Below are positions 18,067 through 26,866 of a DNA stretch of 64,000 bases, piece by piece. The stretch lies in NCBI RefSeq assembly GCF_003334855.1, contig NZ_QOWE01000010.1:124001-188000 (forward strand). Direction: 5' to 3'. The first letter of the stretch is position 1. Each line of letters begins with the position of its first letter. The position numbers and the translations under genes are program-made. The DNA comes from Larkinella punicea (GTDB lineage Bacteria > Bacteroidota > Bacteroidia > Cytophagales > Spirosomataceae). Under the pieces are notes generated by a model. That model was not told the DNA's origin, searched no databases, and worked only from the letters and a program-made list of their open reading frames with translations.

Positions 18067-19620
18067 ATGAGCAAGCCCGTTATTTTTATCGCCAGCGCCA
18101 ACCCGTCTACTCTGAACGATCTTCAGTATTTAAATGCGGTTGACGACGAAATCAAATACATCGACGAACTGCTGTATGATCTGGAAATAAACCAGGACAT
18201 TGTCTATCCGACGCCCTCCACCAAAACCGATGCGGACAGTATTCATCGGGCCCTGGTAAAAATCGGTCAGGAACTAACCATTTTTCACTATTGTGGCCAC
18301 GCCAGTCAAACCCACTTTGTGCTGTCCGATGGCATTTACAACCAGAACCAGCTCGTTAAACTATTGAGTGGAAAGAAACCGAAATTGATTTTTTTGAACG
18401 GCTGCTCCACCTACGGGTACGTCGATACGCTCCTCGCCCACGGCGTTGAAGCCATCATCGCTACGTCGACCGCCGTGCCCGACGGTCAGGCCAGCGAACT
18501 TGCTAAAAACTTTTATTATTCCTTTACCCGCCCGCACAAAACCCTCCAGCAGGCATTTGACGAAGCCGTTTCGAAATCGCCCCTGCTGTCCGAAAAAAAA
18601 TCCACCTTATTTACGCGGGGCGGTTTCCCGACCGAAAACCCCGAGGTGCCCTGTGCCTGGGGGCTGTATTACAACCAGCCCGAGGTGTTGAAATGGACGC
18701 TGGTATCCAAACGGGAACCGTCTGAAAAAGTCCCCCTGATCGATCGTCAGAAGGCGTTTTTGTGTGACCGGGATCAATACCGCAACGTGTTCGATCCCAG
18801 CTTCAACCTCAGCCAGGGACTCGACGTGTTGTACCGACCGGTCCAGCATTACCTGATCGTGGGCGCAGATTACCAGTCTCCGCTGGGGCTGGCGCGAAAG
18901 CTGGTCTACGAGAAAATCACGAAAAACCCCAACCGGATTTACAACTACCCGTTCGACCCCAACGACCGCCGACGCGACGCCGACGACATGCTCGTCAAAC
19001 TCAACCGCGCCTACGACACGCCCGTCAAGATCCGGCGCGAACTCTATAAAATCATCAAAGGCCAGGACGACAGCACCAGCCTGACGTTTGATGAGTTTCT
19101 GGGCATTCCGGCGATCAAAAACAGCCAGTATACCATTGTCGCCCTTCAAATCAATGCCGACGATTTGAACGAAAAAGTGCTGGCGTCGATCCGGCAGTTC
19201 ATGACGGAATTTTGCCCGCCCGAAACCGGAACGAATTCGTCGGCCCATCCGTATCTGCTCTTTTTCTGGAACATTATTTTTACGCCGAAACAAAGCTGGT
19301 TTTCAGCTTTTATGCCGGGTAATTCCGTCAAAAAAATCCTGAAACCGTTCCGAACCTCCGGCCTGGTCGATCCCGACGACCCCGCCCGGAGTCCGCTCAT
19401 TATTCTGAATCAGGATGACGAACTGCTGGCTGTTCCCGATCAGCGGAAATACCTCGAAGAATGGTTCCGGAACTACCTCCGGCACGCGCCGGATGCGGAC
19501 AAAGAACGCGTGATTACCAGTATTTTTCAGCCGGATCATCCCGGAAAAATCGACGTCCCGGCGCTGGAAGACAAACTCCTGACGCTGATCGAACGCTTCA
19601 ATACCCCTCAAACTCCCTGA
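18067..19620 (+). CDS. CHAT-domain protease-like protein with degenerate STAND-like C-terminal half
   Basis: A 517-residue protein. Residues 3 to about 190 form a CHAT (caspase HetF-associated with TPRs) domain, with the His of HYCGHA (His78) and the Cys of LNGCST (Cys113) as the expected catalytic dyad. The second half starts with LIDRQKAFLCDRDQY and continues with a strand plus GADYQSPLGLARKL where a P-loop would be. This has the layout of a STAND NTPase that lost its Walker A residues (the iSTAND type, from memory). I favour ATG 18067 because GGAAGG precedes it and the CHAT fold begins at once; ATG 18040 would add nine residues. Three bases separate it from the MoxR gene. Confidence 0.8.
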   Translation: MSKPVIFIASANPSTLNDLQYLNAVDDEIKYIDELLYDLEINQDIVYPTPSTKTDADSIHRALVKIGQELTIFHYCGHASQTHFVLSDGIYNQNQLVKLLSGKKPKLIFLNGCSTYGYVDTLLAHGVEAIIATSTAVPDGQASELAKNFYYSFTRPHKTLQQAFDEAVSKSPLLSEKKSTLFTRGGFPTENPEVPCAWGLYYNQPEVLKWTLVSKREPSEKVPLIDRQKAFLCDRDQYRNVFDPSFNLSQGLDVLYRPVQHYLIVGADYQSPLGLARKLVYEKITKNPNRIYNYPFDPNDRRRDADDMLVKLNRAYDTPVKIRRELYKIIKGQDDSTSLTFDEFLGIPAIKNSQYTIVALQINADDLNEKVLASIRQFMTEFCPPETGTNSSAHPYLLFFWNIIFTPKQSWFSAFMPGNSVKKILKPFRTSGLVDPDDPARSPLIILNQDDELLAVPDQRKYLEEWFRNYLRHAPDADKERVITSIFQPDHPGKIDVPALEDKLLTLIERFNTPQTP

Positions 19621-19623
19621 AAA

Positions 19624-20685
19624 ATGGCCCTGGTCGAAAAATTTGAATTTGACGAGCAAACGGAACTGAATGTTCCGCGGATGAAGAAAAATCCTTCGGA
19701 TTACATCCTCGACTCAGCCCTCTACAACGCCGTCCGGGTGGCGATTCTTCTCAAGCAACCGTTGCTGCTGACCGGTGAACCCGGGACCGGAAAAACCCGG
19801 CTGGCCGAAAAACTAGCCGCCGATCTGCACACCCGATACCCGAACGAGTACCTGAGTAAACCACTGGTTTTCAACACCAAAACCGTATCGACGTCCACAG
19901 ATTTGTTTTACCTGTACGACGCCCTCGGCCATTTCCACGCGACGCATTTTGAACCGGAAAAACCGGAGGTTTCCGCCAACGGAGCCGCTGCCGGAACGGT
20001 TTTGTCGATTCCGGAAAAACCGCCCGTTCCCGAGGTGGCCCGGCACATCCGGCTCCAGGCGCTCGGGCAGGCCATCGTGCTGAGCAATCCGGTGATGCTC
20101 GATAAATGCCCCTATCTGCCCATGAACGACGTAGATGCTTCCAAACCCCGCAGCTCGGTGGTGCTGATCGACGAAGTGGACAAAGCCCCCCGCGATTTTA
20201 CGAACGACCTGCTGAACGAACTGGATCGCTTCCGGTTTCAGGTTCGGGAAGACGGCAACGCGGAATACGAAATCGGAACCAAAAACATCTTCGTCATCCT
20301 GACCAGCAATTCGGAAAAGAACCTGCCCGATGCGTTTCTGCGCCGGTGCATCTTTTACCACATCGAATTTCCGAAGGAAGATCAGCTCATGGAAATCGTT
20401 CTGAATCAAATCTTTAACAAAGAACTGGATCGAACCGAATCCGCATCAAAACGGCACGCTGTTGAACAGATGATTGCGGAGTACATTGCCTATTTCGTCA
20501 CGGTGAAAAATGCCAATCTGAAGAAAAAACCGGCTACCGCCGAGCTCATTAGCTGGATGTATTTCCTGCGCGACGACATTCTTCACCCCCGCCCGCTGAA
20601 GGAAGTGGATGAACCCAAACGGCTGGCGAGTTACAGCATTCTGGCCAAACATGCCGAAGATTTTGCACTCCTCAAAACCCTGTAA
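19624..20685 (+). CDS. MoxR-family AAA+ ATPase
   Basis: A 353-residue cytoplasmic AAA+ protein. Walker A is GEPGTGKT (residues 51-58), Walker B VVLIDEVDKAP (about 179-189), the sensor-1 region ILTSNSEKNLPDAFLRRC follows, and a small helical lid lies at about 255-345. Between Walker A and B there is a longer insertion (about residues 105-170) rich in Pro, Ala and Glu, as in the MoxR subfamily found next to CHAT proteins. MoxR ATPases typically remodel targets together with vWA proteins. The gene is packed between the CHAT gene (3-base gap) and the vWA-like gene (18-base gap), which argues for one complex. Confidence 0.9.
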   Translation: MALVEKFEFDEQTELNVPRMKKNPSDYILDSALYNAVRVAILLKQPLLLTGEPGTGKTRLAEKLAADLHTRYPNEYLSKPLVFNTKTVSTSTDLFYLYDALGHFHATHFEPEKPEVSANGAAAGTVLSIPEKPPVPEVARHIRLQALGQAIVLSNPVMLDKCPYLPMNDVDASKPRSSVVLIDEVDKAPRDFTNDLLNELDRFRFQVREDGNAEYEIGTKNIFVILTSNSEKNLPDAFLRRCIFYHIEFPKEDQLMEIVLNQIFNKELDRTESASKRHAVEQMIAEYIAYFVTVKNANLKKKPATAELISWMYFLRDDILHPRPLKEVDEPKRLASYSILAKHAEDFALLKTL

Positions 20686-20703
20686 CGGTTTTTCCCGACG
20701 GCC

Positions 20704-23700
20704 ATGACGCCCGTTTCTCCCCATCGACCGCTTCCCCTGGGCGAATTGCTCGAGCAACTTCGGCGGGAAGGCTTTGTGGTGACGCCGGAGGTGTACGACC
20801 GCTGTTTCCGAATCGCCGACACCTGGTTTCCGGACGGACTGACCACCACCGGGCAGCTACGTGAATTGAAGGAATTGCTCGGCCCGGTGGTGGTGCGCTC
20901 GGACATCGAGCAGGAAAGGTTCGGAGCGATCTTCGATCAGGTCGTCCGGTTCTCCGATCAGGCAGCGAAACAGACCGAAACTGCCGAAAAACCAGCGGAT
21001 TCGCAAAAACCGCTGATGCCCGACCGACTGCGCTGGGCTACGCTCCTGGCCGCTATTACCTTGCTTCTCATTGGCCTGGTGGTTTATTACCTCCAAAAAC
21101 CGGTCAACCCTGGGATAGAACCACCTCAAACACCATCCAACTCGACACAGTCGCCAGGGGTCGACACGACCAAAAGAATTGATCCGAGTCCCGTTGTCAG
21201 GCCGTCTTCGTACCCCTCTTTTCCGCTCATTCAGGCAAATCCCACACGAATCACCACCTACACGCGACAGACCGGGTATCTCCTGCTGGCGGTTTTGCTG
21301 GCCACGGTCGCAGCGGCCGCGGTGCTCTTTCGGTATTTTTTCCCGAGCCGAAAACGCCTTCCAAGCGACGGCCCGCCCTACTTTCTGACCTTCCCGGATC
21401 AGGAGAAAACGATCAAAGTCGCCGAGTCGATGGACGTCTGGGCGCGGCAATTGAACCAGCGCGATGAAGGCCAACGGCGGATGATGGATGTTGCGCGAAC
21501 CATTCGGGCCACGGCCAGTCGGGGCGGTTATCCTTCGATTTATTACCAGCAAATCAAACTCCGCCCCCGGTATCTGGTGCTGATCGATCAACGCTCGACG
21601 TTCCACCAGCAGGCCCGGCTGTATGCCTATCTGGGGTCGGTGCTGACCGAAAGCGAGGTTGAGCTGGAAACGCTTTTTTTCAACAGCGACCCGCGTACCT
21701 GCCGGAGCGAAAAATACCCCAGGGGAATTGCCCTCAGCGATCTTTACCGGCTTCACCGCCATTCGTACCTGGTGTTGATAACGGAAGGCATCCGACTGAT
21801 CGACTACGACCGGGGAACCGTGGCACCCTGGGTCATGAACGGGTTCGACGGCTGGGAGAAACGGGCCATTCTGACGCCGGTGTATCCCGAAAACTGGACG
21901 TCCATCGAGGCCATTCTCGCCCGGTTTTTCATCGTACTACCGGCCACCCCCGACGGGCAGTTGCTGCTCCGGACGTATTTTCAGGCGGGGGAGCATCCGA
22001 CGTTTCAGGAACTGCGTCGCCAGTTGCAGGTCAACTCCACTACGGCCGCTGACCGGGGCTTTTTCGGAAAACCGGCCAGCAAACTGACCATCGCCGAAAT
22101 CGACCGGTTTCTCGAAAATCCGTTCGACACTGAAAAACCAACCGAAGAAGAAATCACCCGGCTGAAACAGTGGGCCTACGCCACCGCCGTTTACGCCACG
22201 CCGACCTGGGAAATGACGTTGGCGATCGGCAAAACCATTGAACGCTTCCAGGGAACCGATGCCTTTGTCACCACCACGAATCTCCTGAAAATAACCGCCT
22301 TGCCGTGGTTGCAGCAAAGCAGCATTCCGGAACCGCTGCGTCAGGAGTTGCTCGCCCGCTTCGACGCATTGCCGACTGCGATGAAAACCGCCATTCACCA
22401 GGATGTCCTGCAGTTGCTTGAATCGGTCAGGACCAAGCCCGGTAGCCTGGCCGAAGAAGAACGGGAACGGCACACCTACGAGGTGATGCTCACCGATGAG
22501 AAACACCGGCTGGAAGCCTTGCGAAAACTGGCTCCGTTTCAGAAAGCCGGACTCATCACCAGCCCGACCGTCGACCGCCAGGTGGGCGCTCACGAACGCC
22601 GGAAAACCGTGGCCTATGGCCTGACGCTGGCGATCCTGGCGGTTTTCGGATTAGTAGCCGGGTATTTCATTTTCCCCGAAACCAGCCCCACCACCCCGGC
22701 GGGTTTGAAACGGTTTTTCTACACCACGTCCGATTCGCTTCGGGCTGATAGCGCCATGATGTATAATAATCTGGCGGCCAGGCTCTCGTTCGATAGTTTA
22801 AAAAATACAGACTTTGCTACCCAAATTGCTACCGCTGTAAAAACCATCGGCTATAAACCAGCGAACGACTCCATTGGTGCTACATACCAGAACGGACTTC
22901 ATCGCATTACCAGCCGCTATCAATCGCCCACCGGAAAAAGGTCGGACGGTTTTCAGGCGGTTTCGGAAATGACCGCCGAGATTGAAGCACATCAGAAAAC
23001 GTATTTGCCGGTTCTCGAATCCGAACTGTATTCGATGCAGATTGCCCTTTTGATGGCATCGCTCCGGCAGCGGAACACCTTCGAAGCGCTTTATAATTTG
23101 CACGCGGTACGGTTTCAGCGGGGCGTTTTTCTGGATTCCACCGGAAACAACAGCAGCCGGGAAAGGGATCTCGCAATTCGGGGAATCCGAAAAATCGTGG
23201 CCCCTACCTCCTGGTATTCAGCCCCCGGTTTTTTTCCGCAGGATTCCCTGCTGGTCGACTACCTAAATCTTTTAAATCAGAACCTGCAAGCCGATTCTCT
23301 TCTAATTCGTGTCGATGCGCTGGACAGCTACGGTGCCAACATGAGAAAGTACAGCAACCCGGCCTATGCCCAGGATCGGAGTAACCGGCAGATTCAGGAA
23401 ATCAAAACCGCACAGCAAGCGGCTCAATTCAACCGCGTCAATTTGTTTCTGCCGAATGCGCCCCGGAACAAAAATCTGCTTGTGGTGCGGGTTCCGCGCC
23501 GGACTCTTTCGCCCGAGCGGTCGGATTCGCTGGCCCGACTCACTGCCGCCTGGATCAAACTTCACCTCGATAAGCCGGATTCTGCTCCCCCAACCATTCC
23601 CGCTACAGCAGTGAAAACCGCCCCGGTCAAAGCCCCCAGCGTCAAAACCCGGCCCAAAACGATCCCTGCGAAAACCGCACCCACCAAAGCTTCCAACCAA

Positions 23701-24489
23701 ACGCCCGCCCAAACCAATTCGTATCCCACGCAAACCAAACCAGCCACGGACGAACGGCCCGCGACCTCATCGCCTGATCCCGAACCGGCGGCTGTCTCGC
23801 CCATCGACAACACCGCCAATGCCGACGTGAAACAGGAACCCCAGCCGACGGTCGTCCAGCGCGGAATTCCGGGCGATTACGGGGTGCTGGTGGGCGAGGT
23901 TCGGGAAACCCGGATGGTCAGTAATAACCTGTTTTTGCTCATCGCTGCCAATGGAGACTATTATCAGGTACGCATTGGCAATCAGCCGAATGCGTCGTAC
24001 GGCAAGTCGTCGGATACGCCTATTTTAGCAATGGCGGAGAATGAACGGGTTCGGAAAATTCCGGGCTTCCAGCGGTTTAGCTCGGCAAAAGAGGGTTTTT
24101 ATAAACTGGATAAAACCAGCACCTCTGGAGCACTTGATTATCTGCGCACGGGCGATTCGTACGCGGATTTCAAGGTCGATCGAAAGGCTTACCTGGGCGG
24201 TCTGGTCAGCGTTTCCAAAAAATCACCCACCCGGATTTACGTCTGGGGTGCCCGCTGGCAACCTGCCTCGTCTACGAACCCCTTCAAACTGCCGAACGGC
24301 TTCTATGAAATTCACTACGTCCACCAGAATCAGGGTTTTTATTCGCCGAACGATGTCCTGAACGCGCCCTGGCAGGATGGCGGGATTATTCTCGATTCGG
24401 GCAGTTTGAAAGCCATTGCCATCCGGTTTTCGTCCCAGTCGACCACGACGGATGCCAAGGGCGATCCGGTCAAAGCGACGGCGAAGTAA
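20704..24489 (+). CDS. Large membrane protein: degenerate vWA-like domain plus C-terminal DUF2278 (YukJ-like) domain
   Basis: A 1261-residue protein of mixed architecture. An N-terminal helical region (1-95) is followed by TM1 (about 111-130), a Pro/Thr-rich loop, TM2 (about 192-213) and a cytoplasmic block (214-635). In that block RYLVLIDQRST (Asp295) looks like the first strand and a degenerate MIDAS of a vWA domain. TM3 (about 636-658) leads to a helical region (660-960), a Lys/Pro/Thr-rich linker (about 960-1055) and a final domain (1057-1250). That domain has GDYGVLVGEV, ALDYLRTG, WQDGGIILDSG and a FSSQSTTTDAKGDP end, which match the DUF2278/YukJ pattern as I remember it. The C terminus would be periplasmic. 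It is probably the partner of the MoxR ATPase. No enzymatic activity can be assigned. Confidence 0.75.
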   Translation: MTPVSPHRPLPLGELLEQLRREGFVVTPEVYDRCFRIADTWFPDGLTTTGQLRELKELLGPVVVRSDIEQERFGAIFDQVVRFSDQAAKQTETAEKPADSQKPLMPDRLRWATLLAAITLLLIGLVVYYLQKPVNPGIEPPQTPSNSTQSPGVDTTKRIDPSPVVRPSSYPSFPLIQANPTRITTYTRQTGYLLLAVLLATVAAAAVLFRYFFPSRKRLPSDGPPYFLTFPDQEKTIKVAESMDVWARQLNQRDEGQRRMMDVARTIRATASRGGYPSIYYQQIKLRPRYLVLIDQRSTFHQQARLYAYLGSVLTESEVELETLFFNSDPRTCRSEKYPRGIALSDLYRLHRHSYLVLITEGIRLIDYDRGTVAPWVMNGFDGWEKRAILTPVYPENWTSIEAILARFFIVLPATPDGQLLLRTYFQAGEHPTFQELRRQLQVNSTTAADRGFFGKPASKLTIAEIDRFLENPFDTEKPTEEEITRLKQWAYATAVYATPTWEMTLAIGKTIERFQGTDAFVTTTNLLKITALPWLQQSSIPEPLRQELLARFDALPTAMKTAIHQDVLQLLESVRTKPGSLAEEERERHTYEVMLTDEKHRLEALRKLAPFQKAGLITSPTVDRQVGAHERRKTVAYGLTLAILAVFGLVAGYFIFPETSPTTPAGLKRFFYTTSDSLRADSAMMYNNLAARLSFDSLKNTDFATQIATAVKTIGYKPANDSIGATYQNGLHRITSRYQSPTGKRSDGFQAVSEMTAEIEAHQKTYLPVLESELYSMQIALLMASLRQRNTFEALYNLHAVRFQRGVFLDSTGNNSSRERDLAIRGIRKIVAPTSWYSAPGFFPQDSLLVDYLNLLNQNLQADSLLIRVDALDSYGANMRKYSNPAYAQDRSNRQIQEIKTAQQAAQFNRVNLFLPNAPRNKNLLVVRVPRRTLSPERSDSLARLTAAWIKLHLDKPDSAPPTIPATAVKTAPVKAPSVKTRPKTIPAKTAPTKASNQTPAQTNSYPTQTKPATDERPATSSPDPEPAAVSPIDNTANADVKQEPQPTVVQRGIPGDYGVLVGEVRETRMVSNNLFLLIAANGDYYQVRIGNQPNASYGKSSDTPILAMAENERVRKIPGFQRFSSAKEGFYKLDKTSTSGALDYLRTGDSYADFKVDRKAYLGGLVSVSKKSPTRIYVWGARWQPASSTNPFKLPNGFYEIHYVHQNQGFYSPNDVLNAPWQDGGIILDSGSLKAIAIRFSSQSTTTDAKGDPVKATAK

Positions 24490-24520
24490 AATTCTGCATT
24501 CATTCCCGGCCATTCTGCTT

Positions 24521-24528
24521 TACCTTTG
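24521..24528 (+). promoter_or_regulatory. Putative -7 promoter element of the GH92 gene
   Basis: TACCTTTG matches TAnnTTTG exactly and lies 37 bases before the GH92 ATG. No good TTG is seen at the expected distance upstream. Confidence 0.45.
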
Positions 24529-24565
24529 CGCGCGAATTCACCGAATCCCCGTAAAACCAAACCGG

Positions 24566-26857
24566 ATGCGTACCGCTCTTTTCTCCCTCGTATTCTGCCT
24601 TGTTCTGTTCCAGACCGCCACGGCCCAAACCGCCAAACCCGTTTCCGATCCGGTAGAACTGGTCAATGTGTTGATGGGAACAGATTCCAAACCGAGCCTG
24701 TCGAACGGCAATACGTACCCCGCCATCGCGCTGCCCTGGGGCATGAATTTCTGGATGCCGCAAACCGGCCGAATGGGCGACGGCTGGGCGTATACCTACG
24801 CAGCCGACCGAATCCGGGGTTTCAAACAGACCCACCAGCCCTCGCCCTGGATGAACGACTACGGCCAGTTTGCCATCATGCCGGTGACCGGAAAAGTCCG
24901 CTTTGACGAGAACGAACGGGCAAGCTGGTATTCGCACAAATCCGAGGTGGCCAAACCGTATTATTACCGGGTGTACCTCGCCGATCACAACATTACGACC
25001 GAAATCGCGCCCACTGAACGGGCCGCCCGGTTTCGGTTTACCTTCCCGCAAACCGACAGTGCTTCCGTCGTGATCGACGCGCTGGACAAAGGCTCGTTCA
25101 TCAAAATCATTCCCGGAGAGAATAAAATTATCGGTTATACGACCAAAAACAGCGGGGGTGTTCCGGCCAATTTCAGGAACTATTTCGTCCTGATTTTCGA
25201 CAAACCCTTCACCTTTCGGACGGTTTTTCACGACAAAAAAGCCGACCAGCAGGTACTCGAATTTCAGGCCGACCACGTCGGAGCCGTCGTTGGTTTCAAA
25301 ACCCGGAAGGACGAAACGGTTAACGTGCGCGTCGCGTCGTCGTTCATCAGCCCCGAACAGGCGGAATTGAACCTAAACGAAATCGGGTCGGACCCTTTCG
25401 AAACCGTCAAGCAGAAAGCCAAAGCCGCCTGGAATAAAGAACTGGGCCGGATTGCCGTGGAAGGTGGTTCGGTCGACCAAACCCGCACGTTTTATTCCTG
25501 CCTGTACCGCTCGCTGCTGTTTCCCCGGAAGTTTTACGAAATCGACGCCAGTAAAAAAGTGGTGCATTACAGCCCCTACAACGGCCAGGTCTTGCCGGGG
25601 TATCTGTTTACAGACACCGGTTTCTGGGACACGTTCCGCTCGATGTTCCCGTTTCTGAACCTGATGTATCCGTCGCTCAACGTACAGATGCAGGAAGGGC
25701 TGGCGAATGCGTACAAGGAAGGCGGCTGGCTTCCCGAGTGGGCCAGTCCCGGTTTGCGGAACACGATGATCGGTTCCAATTCGGCGTCGATTGTGGCCGA
25801 TGCCTACCTGAAAGGCTTGCGGGGGTATGACATCAATGCCCTCTACGAAGCGGTTTTGAAAAACTCCGAAAACGAAGGCCCGCTGGATGCCGTCGGTCGC
25901 CGGGGTGTTTCGTATTACAACAAACTGGGGTATGTGCCGTATGATGTTAAAATCAACGAAAATGCCGCCCGAACGCTGGAATACGCCTATGCCGATTTTA
26001 CGATCTATCAACTGGCGAAGGCCCTGAAACGCCCGCAGGCCGAAATCGACCGGTTTGCTAAACGCAGCCAGAATTACCGCAACCTCTTCGATCCGGCGAC
26101 GGGTTTGATGCGGGGCAAAAACGAGGACGGGTCGTTTCAGAAACCGTTCAATCCGTTCAAATGGGGCGATGCGTTTACGGAAGGCAATAGCTGGCACTAC
26201 ACCTGGTCGGTTTTCCACGACGTGCAGGGACTGGTTGGATTGATGGGCGGCCCCCAAAAGTTCGTCGCCAAACTGGATTCGGTGTTTACCCTGCCGCCGG
26301 TTTACGACGAAAGCTACTACGGCAGCGTGATCCACGAAATCCGGGAAATGCAGATCGCCGACATGGGTCAGTACGCCCACGGCAACCAGCCGATTCAGCA
26401 CATGATTTATCTGTATAATTACGCGGGGGCGCCCTGGAAAACGCAATATTGGGTGCGCGAAGTCATGAACCGACTGTATCTGCCCACGCCCGACGGCTAT
26501 TGCGGGGACGAAGACAACGGCCAGACCTCGGCCTGGTACGTTTTCTCCGCGCTCGGTTTTTACCCGGTTTGCCCCGCCACGGATCAGTATGTTCTGGGCG
26601 CTCCGCTGTTCAAAAAAGCCACACTGCACCTGGAAAACGGCAAAAAACTGGTCATCAACGCCCCCACCAACAGCGGCCCAAACCGCTACGTCGACGCCGT
26701 GAAGCTAAACGGAAAACCGCATCCGGCCAACTGGCTGAGCCACCGGGTGCTGATGCAGGGCGGAACCGTCGATTTTACGATGAAAGCTACGCCGAACCAG
26801 CAACGCGGCACGAAACCAGATGCATATCCTTATTCGTTTTCGACCGAAAACCGGTAG
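24566..26857 (+). CDS. GH92 family alpha-mannosidase
   Basis: A 763-residue exported glycosidase. A signal peptide (1 to about 20, ending ATAQ) precedes the N-terminal beta-sandwich, starting with VNVLMGTDSKPSLSNGNTYP, and the (alpha/alpha)6 catalytic domain. The family hallmark GDEDNGQTSAWYVFSALGFY is at about residues 647-666, with Asp648 and Asp650 as the expected catalytic base pair. GH92 enzymes are calcium-dependent exo-alpha-mannosidases acting on N-glycan or mannan ends. The start is ATG 24566, because the longer frame (24416) overlaps the preceding gene. It is a lone gene facing an antiporter gene with 9 bases between stops. The linkage preference cannot be read from sequence. Confidence 0.93.
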   Translation: MRTALFSLVFCLVLFQTATAQTAKPVSDPVELVNVLMGTDSKPSLSNGNTYPAIALPWGMNFWMPQTGRMGDGWAYTYAADRIRGFKQTHQPSPWMNDYGQFAIMPVTGKVRFDENERASWYSHKSEVAKPYYYRVYLADHNITTEIAPTERAARFRFTFPQTDSASVVIDALDKGSFIKIIPGENKIIGYTTKNSGGVPANFRNYFVLIFDKPFTFRTVFHDKKADQQVLEFQADHVGAVVGFKTRKDETVNVRVASSFISPEQAELNLNEIGSDPFETVKQKAKAAWNKELGRIAVEGGSVDQTRTFYSCLYRSLLFPRKFYEIDASKKVVHYSPYNGQVLPGYLFTDTGFWDTFRSMFPFLNLMYPSLNVQMQEGLANAYKEGGWLPEWASPGLRNTMIGSNSASIVADAYLKGLRGYDINALYEAVLKNSENEGPLDAVGRRGVSYYNKLGYVPYDVKINENAARTLEYAYADFTIYQLAKALKRPQAEIDRFAKRSQNYRNLFDPATGLMRGKNEDGSFQKPFNPFKWGDAFTEGNSWHYTWSVFHDVQGLVGLMGGPQKFVAKLDSVFTLPPVYDESYYGSVIHEIREMQIADMGQYAHGNQPIQHMIYLYNYAGAPWKTQYWVREVMNRLYLPTPDGYCGDEDNGQTSAWYVFSALGFYPVCPATDQYVLGAPLFKKATLHLENGKKLVINAPTNSGPNRYVDAVKLNGKPHPANWLSHRVLMQGGTVDFTMKATPNQQRGTKPDAYPYSFSTENR

Positions 26858-26866
26858 ATTTTCCCA

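Noticed and set aside
20704-24489. The 1261-residue protein as a sensor kinase or transporter
   Set aside because: No kinase or transporter motifs are present. The three isolated TM segments, the vWA-like strand and the operon context fit a scaffold better.
25373-26629. Long reverse-strand frame (418 codons) opposite the GH92 gene
   Set aside because: It is antisense to a well-supported gene, has no domain and a His/Arg/Val-rich composition typical of antisense frames in GC-rich coding DNA.
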